DNA of 64,000 nucleotides from Heterodera schachtii (GCA_023374025.1 SIJG01000204.1:71760-135759), one strand, 5' to 3'. Positions 34,691 to 48,480 are shown, counted from the stretch's first letter. The notes: a model not told the origin generated them from the sequence alone. Translations and numbers: made by a program.

Positions 34691-35662
34691 TTAAAGCCTA
34701 AAATATTTATCATAGAAAATAAATAAATAAACTATTCTAAAAAAATAAATGAAAGCAATTTTTTAAACTGTTTATGATTTTAAGAAAGTTCTTACAAATA
34801 ATTGAGTTAGTTTTGAAGCAATTAAAAAGTTTTATTAGCTTACTTTTAGATTTTTTGTGGATTTTTTTAAAATTTTATCCGTTTCAAAGAATTATTGGCA
34901 AAAAATTTCGATTTAATGAAACTTTTTTTATGCATAATTTTGAAAAACGTGTGACCAATTTCTTAAAATTTTTAAAATTTCTGTTTAAAAAAACTATATT
35001 TGTATTTTTTAAAATTAATTATTTGGAAAATAAAAATAAAATTATAAAACAGCAGAAAAAAACCTGTAATGAAAAAATTATTTTTTTAATAAAGCATATA
35101 AGAAAATATGTATATTTATTACTAGAAATTTAATAAATTATTAAAAATAGAAAATTTTATAAAAAATAATTAATTTGTTAAATTAAAATTGTTTAGAAAA
35201 TATATAGATAAAGAACTGTTTTATTTGAATTAATTTTTAACTATTTAATTTTTTTCTTTGTCTCTCCAACACTGATCTGTGAGTCCATTCATTTACATAA
35301 TAAAATGATAAAATTAAAGTGATATTCTTTTAATCTATTCATTTGATTATAATATTACATTATTTATTATTTTTATATTTTGCCCTTTTTCTTAATGGAA
35401 ATCGGTTTCTTTTTTAAACTATGTTTTTGGTTTTTAACCGCATTTTAATTTCCATATTCAAAAACTTAACAATGAAAGTTCTTTTTTGAACTCGCGTTTC
35501 CATTTGCGCAAATTTTTTCTTAAAATCTGGAAAAATATAAGCCTTCTTCTAATTCCATGTTTCGCAATTTTCTTCATTTATAAATAATTTAAAAGCAAAA
35601 ATTTCCTAAATTTCAATTGTATCACTAATTAATATTTTTTGCAAATGGAAAATGAAATCACT
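34691..35662. other. AT-rich intergenic DNA
   Basis: T-rich to mixed background. A 119-codon plus frame at 34774-35133 is rich in Phe, Ile, Leu and Lys as expected from AT-rich DNA and has no recognisable domain. I do not call it a gene. Confidence 0.4.
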
Positions 35663-36070
35663 TATCGTAAATGCTCTAATTATCGCCCAGTCTCTATTCA
35701 TCTCGCAGTCTCCAATTATCCCCCCTTTCTGAGGAGTTTGAAAAATAATCCCCAGTCTCCATTTATCTCACATGGGGGATAAATGCAATTGTATTTTTCG
35801 AAAAATAATTTCTTTTAAAATTTTAATAAAAATTAATTAATTTAAAATCCAAATTCATTTAAATGTTTAATAAACATAAAAAAAAATACAGAAAAATCAC
35901 TTACTTCCTGAACCTGAACTCACATCCCCCTCATAATGATGCCTCAGATTTCAAAATGTTAAAAAAATAATCTCCCAGTCTCGATTTATCCCCCCGTATC
36001 TGATTATCCCCCCTTTTCTGAGGGGGTTGAAAAATAATCCCCATGGGTGATAATTAGAGCATTTACGGTA
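35663..36070. mobile_element. 404-bp TA-flanked MITE with internal duplication
   Basis: The element 35665-36068 is flanked by TA on both sides. The ends are inverted: TCGTAAATGCTCTAATTATC on the left, and CCGTAAATGCTCTAATTATC when the right end is read in reverse. Inside, a roughly 80-bp segment containing ATTATCCCCCC, TTTCTGAGG and TTGAAAAATAATCCCCA is present twice in direct orientation (about 35695-35780 and 35975-36050). TA duplications and these ends fit the Tc1/mariner-pogo group. There is no coding capacity. Confidence 0.8.
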
Positions 36071-37255
36071 CTTATTAAAATGTCTTATATTATCTTTCAA
36101 TTTCTCTTTTATCTTTCGTTAAATTTCTTTTTATAATAATAATTTTAAAATTAATAAATTTTTTATTATTTTTTGGCCGGCAAACGGTGCAGCTATTAAT
36201 AATTATTAACTCACTTTTATATTTTATTGATTAATCAAAAACTTTAGTTTTTCCTTTATTTTTTAGTTTTATGAACTTTTAGTCAGTATGCATAATAAAT
36301 GCAATTGGCCTGAAATTTTTGTGCTCTTGGACATTGAAATTTTATTTACATTTTTCTGAACATATTCAAACAAATTTTGCAAAATTTTTTATTATTTTTG
36401 TATAAGTTTTCGTATTAAATATTTATTTTTATCTCGGAGGGTAAGTGTGTGTGTGTGTGTGTGACAGTGACAATCGGTGCTGATGTAAAAAAATGATGTT
36501 ATATGAAGCAATTTATTAGGTTTTCTGAAATTATTAATTATTAGTTTCTAAAAAAATGTTTTATATGTCTTATTAAATTCTTGTTCCATACGGCTCTCTC
36601 GTTTGTTGGGGACCGATGAAGCATATTTTATAATTATTTATTGCATAAAAATCTCGTGTCTCGTGCGAAAATAAATTATTTACCTTATTTATCATTTCTT
36701 TTCTCCGAAAAAATAAATTTTTTTGTATTTTATAAGTTAAATTTGGAAAATAATTACTGAATAACTATTAAGTATGTTTTTTTCTTCTTTTATTCTTTTT
36801 ATTAATGTTTATATGTACTTTCTCTTGTAAAAAAATTAACTTAAGTATGTCGATTTTCATGATAATAAAATTAATTTACTTATAATTGTTTTTTAATTAT
36901 TAATGTAATTTGTAATATTGCGATTATGCGCATTTATTTAACTATCGATCAGAGATTTATGCGTTCGTTTTTAATTTAATATATTACGGATTTAAATATT
37001 TTTTTGTTTATGTTTCGGAATAAAAATTTAATATTATATTTTTTTGTAAATTTTATAAAATTTGTATTGTATTATGAAGGTTTTAAAAGTTTTAAGATTT
37101 ATTATTAAAATAAAACACTTTAGTATATCCATAAATTGTTATTTTTACATTCCACTTTGTTTTTCTTTTTTTTCTATTTTAATTAAATGCATTTTTATGT
37201 GAATTAATTGAAAAAAGCGTGCCGCAAAAAAAAGTGATTTTAAAAGCAAATAAAT
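36071..37255. other. T-rich intergenic DNA with a GT microsatellite
   Basis: T-rich background; a GT run of nine or more repeats lies at 36445-36463. No gene or RNA gene seen. Confidence 0.5.
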
Positions 37256-37390
37256 TCGGTTGGCTTTTAATTTTTTGGGCCCGATTTGATGAACATCATT
37301 GAATAATTTTTCATGTAAATATAGGAAATATCAAAAAAAAAAATTCAGGTTTCCGAAAATTTAGTGCCTATGCCATCCCTGATACACAAT
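37256..37390. mobile_element. possible element end (GCCATCCCTGAT)
   Basis: The end AGTGCCTATGCCATCCCTGA at about 37365-37384 reads on the minus strand TCAGGGATGGCATAGGCACT, a hAT-style terminus. The preceding 110 bp holds GGGCCCGATTTGATG and poly-A. No partner end was identified. Confidence 0.3.
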
Positions 37391-37624
37391 ATTATTCATT
37401 ATAAATTTAGAAAAATCGCTAAAAAATTTTTCTAATTTTTAATCCTTGAAATTCTCATAGAAAAATTTTTCTAAGATTTTTTTTTAAAAAATTTGAAGTT
37501 TATAATTGAAGATGTCATTTATTTACGCCTGAAGTGAAATAGAGCAGAAATTTAACACTTGGCCCGCTTTTTGGTCAATCTTGGAGTTGGAACATATGTG
37601 AAAATTAAAATTTTTACCACCCGG

Positions 37625-37698
37625 AACCCGGTCCCGGGCCCGGCAATTTGAAAACCCGGGTTGACCGGGTTTTGAGAGGCCGGGCCCGGAACCCGGTT
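37625..37698. repeat. nested GC palindrome of CCCGG words
   Basis: The 20-bp arms 37625-37644 (AACCCGGTCCCGGGCCCGGC) and 37679-37698 are inverted copies differing at one or two positions. A second hairpin, AAAACCCGG and CCGGGTTTT, sits between them at 37651-37673. The whole could form a 74-nt double hairpin. Probably a tiny foldback MITE; no target duplication is clear. Confidence 0.75.
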
Positions 37699-38580
37699 AA
37701 AATAAAATTTTTTTATTTGTTTTCAAATTGTTCTTTATCTTTTTTTTCAAGCATATTTTTGTTTTCAAATTTCATTCTTTTTACTTATTTCTTATTTATT
37801 CAATTTTATAAATAAATAAATACAATATATTTCGTATATCGAAATCCTAATTTTTTCATATGAAGGTCTTCGAAAATGTTTTGCAAAATTGTCTTATTTT
37901 CTCACGAGCAGCTCCATGATCTCGTTTGTTTGATCAAGGATATTCATAAATCACATAGTAAAGCATGATATATTATTTTTATTTTTTTCAATTTTATTGT
38001 TTATCTTTGATACATATACTATATTATTAAATTTCAACTTTATATTAATTCAATTAAAAATTTCCTAAATTATTTATAAATTTATTTTGTTTTGAGTACA
38101 TTATTTTTATTAATAAATTTTTAAAAAATTTCATAAAAATAGCATTATTGCATTATAGTATGATATTAAATTTATATTTATTTTATTCGCAATATATGAT
38201 ACTTCAGTGATGAAAAAAATGTGAAACAGTAATTAGAGAGGTACAAAAGTGATTAGAAGAGCTACAAAAATTGTGAATGGTACAACAATGGTTAAAAGGG
38301 TAAAATCATGATTTTAAAATATAACAAATAAGGAAATGCTTTGAATTTACAATGATTGAGTATTATTGCATTGAAAATAAATTTTTGACAAATTCTAATT
38401 AAAAAAAACAAATAAATTCTTTAATTTAAAAATAAAAAATAATTAATTTTAAATTAATACATTTATTTACCAAAATTATTTACTTCAAATTAAAAAAAAA
38501 TTATTAATTATTAATAAAACAAAAACATTTTAATTAATTAAAAGCATAGAAAATAATGATAAAATGCAAAGAAAAATAAT
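37699..38580. other. AT-rich intergenic DNA
   Basis: T-rich until about 38200, then A-rich. No gene, RNA gene or bounded repeat seen. Confidence 0.45.
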
Positions 38581-40012
38581 GTACACCGCCCGGCTTCGAA
38601 CTTGCCCCCCCCCCAAAAAATGATGCCTCAGAATCCCCAATCACACCGGGATTCTGAGGTCTTAACGATGTCAAAAGTAAAATCTGATCACGTTTTCGTG
38701 ATCAGCGTCATAAACTACCCCTAAAGACATGTTTTTGGAATATTTTCGGTGAAAAAATTTTTCCACTCAAAAAACTGTGCACCCCCCTTTGGTCCCGAAT
38801 CCCAAAATCACTTTTATTTTTATAACAATTTTTAAAATGTGATAAAAATCTAAAATAAATTTTATCTTATAGAGCAAAAAATTGCCGATTTTTGTAGTAT
38901 TTTAATTTTCCAGTGTGACTTTTCAGAACCGAGGTATAAAAATTTTTCTGAGAAATCGAATTTTTCCAGAAATTCTGGAATAACTTTTTTCTTTTTAGAG
39001 ATAGAAATTCCTAATAAATCCAATAAAATTCTTCTTATTTTTCGCTATTTTTAAAGCTTTATTACATGAAAATCGTCACACAATGAAATGAGCTATGAAT
39101 TTTCAAATTTTAACCCAAATTTCCAAGGGCCAAAAAACTGCCAAAAAATAAAGAATTTTTAAAAAATTCCAAAAAATATGAAACTGAAAATTAACATCAT
39201 AATCGTGCTCAGCACCATAAATTACCCCAGAAAAATATTTTTGACCCCTATTTTCGTCCGAAAAAAATTCCGGAAAATTTCTAGGGGGCCTAGCTCAAAA
39301 ATTTTTGAAAATTTCCGCCCATATAGCACACCGTTCAATAAAGCTCAAAAAGCTCTACAATTTTGCTCTAAGCCAATTTTTGGTTAAAACCGACTCCTGA
39401 CGAGTTATGGGCCCGGGACTCAAATGTCCCGCTCAGGCCAAAATTTTTTTCTATTTCCGGGAAAAAATCGAAATTTTTTCGAAAAAAATACCATTCGATA
39501 GAGCTCGAAAAACTGTTGCTTGAAAGTGGTCTCCGTTTTTCTGAGAAAAATCGGAAAAAAATCCTAAAATTCAAAAACCCCAAAACCTACTTTTAGGCCT
39601 AACTCGAGAAATTTTGAAAATTTTCAAAATTTTAAAATCTGGAAAAATCTAACTCACTGAGCTCTATAATAAGTCTGCTGGCGCCCCCCGCTCAGATCAA
39701 AGCTTAATGAGTTATTCGACGGGGACTGAACTGGACAAAGTTGGTACTGAAAAAGTCCACGAACCTACAGCCTTCCCTATTGTAGGTAGACGCCTGGAAT
39801 TTTTTTTGTTTTTTAGAAAACACTTCAACTTAGGACCCTATCAGCGGAAACTTTTTGATTAGAGTTTCAAAAAAAAATTACGGGCCTTCAAACGCAAGCA
39901 AAATCGGGAAATAAGCACCTGGTACTCAGTTGACACTCTGACAAAAAAACCTATAGTTTTCCCAGATGCCCCGTCCCAAGACGCATAGGTATGCCAAATT
40001 TCAGCCCCCTAT
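38581..40012. mobile_element. 1.4-kb unclassified repeat element
   Basis: A GC-richer block with sharp edges against A-rich DNA. It begins with a C-run (38605-38614) and two hairpins, CCTCAGAATCCC with GGGATTCTGAGG (38629-38661) and TGATCACG with CGTGATCA (38687-38706). It then contains loosely repeated 90-bp phrases: GATCAGCGTCATAAACTACC near 38700 and CTCAGCACCATAAATTACCC near 39209, each followed by poly-A and TTTTCGG. CATTCGATAGAGCTCGAAAA (39492-39511) and GTTATGGGCCCGGGACTC occur later. All frames are broken. It may be a decayed transposon with duplicated interior, but I cannot name a superfamily. Confidence 0.5.
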
Positions 40013-41323
40013 TTAAAATAGATTAATAGATGATAATGAGATTAATTCAATCTAAAAATAAATAAATAACTAATTCGACAGATGTACTGAAATAAAAAAT
40101 TAAATGGATTATTAAATAAAATAATAAATGCATTGAAAAAATAGAAAAAAACGCTCAAATCATTAATTATGAAAAGCATAGACAAAATATATTTTTTTTA
40201 CTTGACTAAAAATCACCCATTTGAAATCTGGCGGAGAAAATATGTTTATTTGCTTCATTTTTAAAATACAATCCTAAAAAAAGACAAAAACATTAAAATT
40301 CGTATCTTATAATAATTATTTACAATGATGCGTATATTAAGTAAATTCAATATAATCTTTAATATCATAACAAATATTAAATTGTTATTCTCATGATAAT
40401 AAAAAATTCTGATTAAAAATTAAAATGACAGCATTAAAAAAAAATTATAAAAAATTCTTATTTGAACATTATCTAGTATAAAATAGAATTGATTTATAAT
40501 TAAATTAGGTAAATTTTATCAAATCAATAAAACAAAGAAATTAATTATGGAAAATTTGCCTAAATAAAATTTAACAAGGAATAAGAAAGAAAATACCTTT
40601 TAAATATATAATATTGTGAAAATAATACAGAAAATAAAGAGTTAAATCAAAAAACGTTATTAATAAAAGATTAACTAAATTCGAATGGCAACATTCATTT
40701 GGAATATAACTGTTGCTAGGACGAAGTCACAAAAATTTCAATGATTGAAATATTTAAGTGTAATTATATTTTTATTTGAATAAAATTTAAATTATTAATT
40801 AAATTTAAATATTTCAATTATTGATACTTTTGTCACTTGGGATCACAACGGTTTTATAAATAATCATTCAATTGCTTGAATAAAACAATTTTCTGAGCAT
40901 TATTACATAACCCTACTAATATTCCAACTTATTAATGAAAATTCAATTTTAATTTAAAACATTTTTTTACATTTTTAAATATTAATTTGTTTACACATTT
41001 TAATAAACATTAAATATTTGAAAGGCAAGAAAAAAAGTAATACCCAACAAATTAATTATGATAATTATAAAAAGTAAGAAGAAACTTAATATATAGTCAA
41101 TCAAAAGTATGGTTTTCAAAAATGGCCTTTAAACTATCTCGTAAAAAATATTTTCTATGCGACCTGAAAACTCATTTTAAAATGTTTATGTTTAATTTTT
41201 GAACATAAAAATAAAAAATTAGTGCGAAATGTCAGTTTTTTTGCACGTTTGCTTGGAAACTCATAAAAATTGTAAAAATTACGAAAAAGCAGGAATTGGG
41301 TAAAAATTGAGAATTAATTAAGA
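40013..41323. other. A-rich intergenic DNA
   Basis: A-rich background. TGATTGAAATATTTAAGTG near 40742 and an inverted relative near 40805 make a loose AT-rich palindrome. No gene seen. Confidence 0.45.
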
Positions 41324-42575
41324 AAGAGCACAAAAAATTATGCAATAATATTAAATAACTTAAAAAATACAGATTATTTAAAGTAAAAGACCGTAAATTT
41401 GAACAAATATTTTAAATAAAATAAATATATTATTTAAAAAATAAAAGATTTAATGGATTAATAAATATATTTGTATTTCTCAATGAATATTCAAAAATCA
41501 TCATTGTATAATTATAATTAGAATTTAATTTATACATATAATTAAATAAAAGAAATTTAAATTAGATTTACAATTAAGAGCACAAAAAATTATGCAATAA
41601 TATTAAATAACTTAAAAAATACAGATTATTTAAAGTAAAAGACCGTAAATTTGAACAAATATTTTAAATAAAATAAATTATATTATTTAAGAAATAAAAG
41701 ATTTAATGGATCAATAAATATATTTGTATTTCTCAATGAATATTCAAAAATCATCATTGTAAAATTATAATTAGAATTTAATTTATACATATAATTAAAT
41801 AAAAGAAATCTAAATTAGATTTACAATTAAGAGCACAAAAAATTATGCAATAATATTAAATAACTTAAAAAATACAGATTATTTAAAGTAAAAGACCGTA
41901 AATTTGAACAAATATTTTAAATAAAATAATTATATTATGTAAAAAATAAAAGATTTAATGGATTAATAAATATATTTGTATTTCTCAATGAATATTCAAA
42001 AATCATCATTGTAAAATTATAATTAGAATTTAATTTATACATATAATTAAATAAAAGAAATTTAAATTAGATTTACAATTAAGAGCACAAAAAATTATGC
42101 AATAATATTAAATAACTTAAAAAATACAGATTATTTAAAGTAAAAGACCGTAAATTTGAACAAATATTTTAAATAAAATAAATTATATTATTTAAGAAAT
42201 AAAAGATTTAATGGATTAATAAATATATTTGTATTTCTCAATGAATATTCAAAAATCATCATTGTAAAATTATAATTAGAATTTAATTTATACATATAAT
42301 TAAATAAAAGAAATCTAAATTAGATTTACAATTAAGAGCACAAAAAATTATGCAATAATATTAAATAACTTAAAAAATACAGATTATTTAAAGTAAAAGA
42401 CCGTAAATTTGAACAAATATTTTAAATAAAATAATTATATTATGTAAAAAATAAAAGATTTAATGGATTAATAAATATATTTGTATTTCTCAATGAATAT
42501 TCAAAAATCATCATTATAAAATTAAAATTAGAATTTAATTTATACATATAATTAAATAAACGAAATTTAAAAAAT
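41324..42575 (+). repeat. five-copy 252-bp satellite with two-unit periodicity
   Basis: Units start with AAGAGCACAAAAAATTATGC at 41324, 41576, 41829, 42081 and 42334, spacing 252-253 bp. Units 2 and 4 share TATTATTTAAGAAATAAAAG and GAAATCTAAATT, while units 3 and 5 share ATTATATTATGTAAAAAATA. So the array grew by copying a 505-bp pair, not single units. Unit 1 is intermediate, and unit 5 decays at its 3' end. There is no coding capacity. Short tandem satellites like this occur in heterochromatin, but nothing here proves a centromeric role. Confidence 0.95.
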
Positions 42576-44290
42576 ATGAATTCTAACATTAAAATTCTTC
42601 AAAAACAATCGTAATTAATGAGGACATAAAAATCTAAATTAAATTGAATTTATACATCAAATTAATTGTCTTAGTGAAGAAATAATAAAATTAAAATATT
42701 TAAATTGCTTATGTACCCGATCAAATCTAATATTTAAAATAAACATTAAAAATTATTGTGCTAAGAATGAATTAAGAATAAAATATAACAACAAATAAAA
42801 ACTTATGCAAAATATACATTTATACTTTACCGAAAAGAATAAGTATATTGTAATAAATTTGTTATTTTTTGATATAAAATGATTTGAAAATATATTTAAA
42901 AGAATTGTCCATTTTAAGAAAAAAGTTTAAAATTACTAGCCTTCTGTTTAGAAAAGTTCAAAAGACAAAATTCCAAATGCTATCTAAATATATTGACAAT
43001 AAAATTAATTAAATTTACCCTATTTTTCCCATCTTATTAACTTTGAAAATTTGACTCACCGATATTTGGTCATTTTTGAACAAAGATTCTGGGAAAAACA
43101 CACAAACCATTGGGCTTTTAAACAACAAAAAAATATAAAAATTAAAAGAGTAAAAAGTGCTTAGATGCTAAACAATACATAACACAAACGTTTTTTAAAA
43201 ATGGTTAAATAAAAAATTATTATTTTTAAATTTATTTATTTCAATTATAATTAGAGACCGCATTGGACAATCCCGAGTTTTTTTTTACAATAAATTTGTT
43301 CATGTTCGAGCTAAACCTATCTTTTTGGTATAATTCGAAAGCACAAAGTCTAGTTAATCTAATAATACGAGAAAAGAATTCTAACATTTCAAGAAAGTTA
43401 CAAATGAAAATAATCAACAATTACTTAATTCATCAGATCTTTTTTCGTAATTGCCTAAACGTTGAGGTTTTATATATTTTAGCTTCGTTACTTTTTGGAA
43501 TCCATTTTTAAATTTATAATTTAACAATTCAATTATTGTTTTAATTATTAAATAAGTTTTATTACGCCTTTCATTTATTTTAGAAATTCTTAAAATAAAA
43601 TTAGCATTTAATTTTTTAAGATATTTTGCTTATGTTTGATTGAAATACGAATTTTGCTTTATTTTTGCCTCACAACCTCCGAACTTTAAAAGAAATTCTT
43701 AGTTTTAACATAATAATAAGTAAAAAAAAATTTTATTTATTCGGATCGAAATGCAGTTTATAATCAAAAAATAAATTTTTTTGCTTTTAACCCAATCAAG
43801 AAATTAAATTGCAATTTGATTATGTTTAAAATTAAAACGGAAAAATTATTCAAAGATAAAGAATATCAAAATCAAATTTTAAAAAGCAAATTTAATAAAA
43901 TAATTAATTTAAAGAAGACACATTTACAAGAAACAAGAAAAATTAATAATAAAACTTACTTATATAATTTTTGGTAACACAAAATAATATTTTATAATTA
44001 AAAAAATGAAGCTTAAAATATTTAAAGTAAAATTTAATTTTTATTAGTAAAGCCAATTAATGTTAAAAAGATTTTTATTTCAGATTGTTAATTAATAAAA
44101 TTTTTTTTTTAATTTTAAACAATTTTTAATTCGGATAAATAATTGAAATATAATTTACTCAAGGAAGAATAATATGCAATTTTACCTTTAAAAAAACAAT
44201 ATATAACAACAAATAATATAAGAACAATTTCCACTTTGGCCTAAATTTAAAAAAAAAATAGAAATCATGCTATAAAATAGCTTACATTAA
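42576..44290. other. AT-rich intergenic DNA
   Basis: A-rich with a T-rich patch at 43260-43760. TTAGAGACCGCATTGGAC at 43252-43269 resembles the end of the hAT MITE at 25167 but has no partner. No supported gene. Confidence 0.4.
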
Positions 44291-47200
44291 GCTTTAATGG
44301 CAAGGCTCAAAACCATAGTCACGGGACAAGAAGACTTAAAAGATGAAGATAAACGAAAAATGTCATTGGATAAATAAACAAAAAAGAAAAGTTTAAAAAA
44401 AATTATATTAACCATAAAAAGTTAAGGATGATGATATATAATGCATCTAGCATACTTTTATTCACTTGTTTTTTTTGTTTAAAAAAAGGCCGAAAATTTA
44501 AAATAGCCAATCGACCATAGCTTTGTACGAAAAAGTGGTTTTTAAAGTTATTTGAACACTTACAGGTCGAAATGTTCTTATCAATTAAATTAATTTAATT
44601 ATAATTAGTTTTTAATTATCTTAACTTGTTTTTTTCATTTTTTGCGGCAAAAATTGGATTAAAAATAAAACCAAAACTTTTCATTACCGTAATCGAAAAT
44701 CGAGGTTCAAATGTAATATTATTGTTCTTTAATATAGAAATTTTTGCTTTTTTCAATTATTAACGGCTATTGAATATTATGATGCCAAACTCAATGATAG
44801 GTCTGAATATTATATTTCAAATTCATTAGTTTTGTTGAACAAATTAAATAGAATATATTTTCTATCAAAATTTCATTACTGCATTTCTCTAAATTATAAA
44901 AAATAAAATGATTAAAATTATTTGATAATAAAAAAAGAATTAAAATTTAATACCTTAATAAATGTTTAAAAAAATTTTTCCATTTTTATCAATTCTTCAT
45001 GATGGTGTTTTAATTCATAAATATAAAGTTAGATAACTCTTTTGATGGCTGTTATTCGCGCTTCCAGCAGGGAATAACATTCATGTTATTTTTGGCGTTT
45101 ATTGAATATGATCCATTTAAAAACTGTTTTAATGATTTTTATCATTAATTCCGTTTATCTTAAATAAATTTTTGTTTATTCTCATTATAAAATGCCCATA
45201 TTTATTAGCTAACAAAGTGTCCAATTATTATTTTCTTTCTAATTTTTATTTGTTTCAGAAGAACTTTCACAAATTTATGACTTTATATGTAATTAAAATT
45301 TTTTTATTATTTTATATTTTTATTTTAGAACCTTTATTATATATATTTAATTTTATTGCAGGAATCACATATTTGTTTTAAAATATTTTATGTTAAAATT
45401 TAATATATTGTTATTCATCAAATTAATAATCATTAGAACTTATTAATAGTAATATTTTTTTAAAGAATTAATTATTTCATGATATAAAAATTATACAGAA
45501 AATTCTTGTTTCATTTTTTTTGCCATATTACGCAAATTGTTATCATTAGTATTAGGAAATGCAATATTTATTTGTATCCAAATAATTAAAAATTTATTTT
45601 TATTCTTGAATGCTCATTAAGTGAATACAAAAACGATAATTTTTTGTAATTATTTTATTTCGGTAGTTAGGTTTTTAAATATATAATTTTAAAAATTTCC
45701 TTTTTAATAAGCTTTACATGCTCCATTAATTCAAACTCCAGCGCTTCGTATCCATCTCGCAATTTAGTATTATTAATATGTAATAAAATATTTGTTTAAA
45801 ATTGAAAAAGTAAGTGTGTTTTTGCATAAAAATTCCAAAAAATCTCATTTTTTATCTTTCTTCCGCACAATTGAAAACCAATCAAATTTCAAGGTATTTG
45901 AAGATAAAAGTGGTCTTTTTTTCTAAAAAAAATCTCGAAATCCTAATGTATTTATCTTTTTTAATATTAGGGTGATTTTTATAACATAATTCATATAATA
46001 TTATTTTAAACGCTAATTTTTTATTTGCATTCTTAATCAAATTATAATCATTAGAACCTATAATTATTTTAAATTTTATTTTCATTTATATTTTTATAGT
46101 GTTAAGATCAAAAATTGAATTTACAATTTTAATTATATTTAACTTTATGATGTTTTATAAATAAATTTTCAATTTACTTTTAAAAAACTTTGTACAATTT
46201 CTATTTATTATTTATGATTTATTAATTTTTATTACCAAAATTCATCTGTTATTTTTAACTTGATACAGCACACAGAAGCCGGATCTATGTGTGCTAAGCA
46301 TAAACAAGGTCATTTTATGAACAATAGAAACCTCTCCAAAATTTTTTCATGAAATATATTTTTTTAATACAGAAAATGTATTAATTATTAGGTAATAATT
46401 TATTTTAACAAGTGAATAGAATTAATAAAATTCTCTTATCTTAAAAATTTTAAACTTTTTTAAATCGGAAATAAAATTTTAACGCACCATTTCTCTTTTT
46501 GATGATGGGTGTGAATAACTCAATTAATGTGGAAAAATTTTAGGTATATGTATTATTCCTAAAATAAATTCATAAAATACTATTTCATTCGGTTTCACTT
46601 TTTTATACTATTTAGAAATTTTATTGAAGCAAACGAATTTTACCAAATTGCCAACTTGGCTTTAGGAAAAATCGAATTTTTAACTCTTAGAATTGGTCGG
46701 TAAATTAAGTAAATAGGCAGTAGGTACTGAAATTGAATAAAATGTAAATTAAAACAAACAAATAATTAATTACATTTTGTAAAATCATTCACGAAAACAA
46801 AAATAAACATTTCGGAAAACATTCATTACGAAGAGAATCAATTAAACTAACTTCAAAAACTTTATATAGGATTTATATTATTGACCTGAAGAAAAAAACA
46901 CCCAAATAAATAAAATTATTTCATCAACTTAAAAAATTTAAAATAATGAATAGGGCTAGAACGGATATATTTTTAATACTTGATAATTGCTTTGCTTTTA
47001 ACATATTTATCAAAACACGAATTATAATTAAATTTAATCAATTTAAATTTTATCTGCTGTTTCAAACCATTTGTTTTTTATTTATATTAATTTTTAATAA
47101 AAAGCAAAAGAGCCAAAAGGCCGAAATATGTGTTTTATGTTTTTATCAAAAATGTTTATGTGAAAATGTTAAACTTATATTAATTGTACTTTTTTGATTT

Positions 47201-48480
47201 GATAAATTTTGAAAAATTCCTCATTTCAAAATTAACTATTAGTTTCATTTCTTGAATTGGACTGAAAAATATATTTGATAAATAATATTAATTTTTCAAT
47301 GTTTGTAGAAAATTTTATTAATAAATTTTTTTGTCAGTTTATTTAAATTAAAAAAATGAAATTTCATTTTTTTAATAATTTTTTTTAAATATTAGTAAAT
47401 AAATTTAAATGAATAAATTATATAATATAATAATTATTATATTTATTTATAATTTCAACTATTATTTATTCTTTTCTTGTATGTTTTCTCGATTTCGTAT
47501 CCTTCGTTGATGAAAATTTTTTAATTAATAAATGCATTTATTTATTTAAATTATTTTGATATTTAAAAAAATTTGCTTTAAAGTTAACTTTAATTATTGC
47601 TTTTTTGTTTTTAAACTTGTCTGAATATTGTTTGAATATATTTGCTTTTCTTTTGCGAATTTTAAATTATTTTCTTTATTGAAATTATATAATAAAATTG
47701 CAAAAAGAAAATTTTTTAAATTTTAAACAAAATAGTAATATTTTCTGATTATGCATTATATTAATATTAATTTAAATTTTTTTTATTTTTGACTATTTAT
47801 CTTTTTATTTGTATAGCTTTTTGTATTTCTTAATTATTAATTTATTATGTATATGCTATTTTATCATTAGGAATCGAATTTATATGGGTTTCCTTATGTT
47901 TTTGCGATTTATTTTGGCTTGAAAAATAATGTAATAATATTTTTTTAAATTTGTTTTATACTTCTAAATTGCCTTTTTTATTTCCAAATTTTCTATATTT
48001 TTCCATATTTAATGTTTTGTCCATATTTCTATTTTACAATTAGTTTATGGTTTGGCTAAATTTTATTGCCCTTATGAGAGAATATTTGCTAAATAATATC
48101 AGTTAATTGGCAAAAACTTCATTAAAATATAACAAACAAAAAAAGCTAGTGACGTACAAATAAAAGAATTGAAATACATAATAATTTGTTTTTGTAAAAT
48201 AATCATTCTGCTTTAATTATGAATCTAATAAGCTATCAAATTCCGAAAATTGAATGTTCATTTAAAGTATGAACTTATTTAAAGGTTTTGTCTGAAATTT
48301 AACAAGTGGTTAAAATTCATAATTTAAAAATAATAACCTTCTAAATTCAATAATATAAACTGGTAAATAATTTTTAATTTCAAGCAAAAAAACACCGGTG
48401 TCAAAATTCAATTTTTTTTTTCATTTCGAAAAATTACGGCGCTAATGTGAAATGTACTATAAAAGTATATTAACTTGAAT
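44291..48480. other. mostly T-rich intergenic DNA with two coding-like specks
   Basis: T-rich from about 44450 to 48110. Two short stretches have balanced codons: a 26-codon ATG frame at 44297-44377 (MARLKTIVTGQEDLKDEDKR onwards), and a minus frame at about 45719-45769 reading KLRDGYEALEFELMEHV before a GTAAAG donor-like site. Each is too short to call a gene and could be an isolated exon relic or chance. Nothing else is recognised. Confidence 0.35.

Noticed and set aside
34774..35133. 119-codon open frame
   Set aside because: Amino acids are what random AT-rich DNA gives (Phe, Ile, Leu, Lys, Asn); no domain, no homologous copy, no splice context.
43252..43511. hAT end TTAGAGACCGCATTGGAC and following 82-codon frame
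   Set aside because: No inverted end or target duplication was found and the frame has no recognisable domain.
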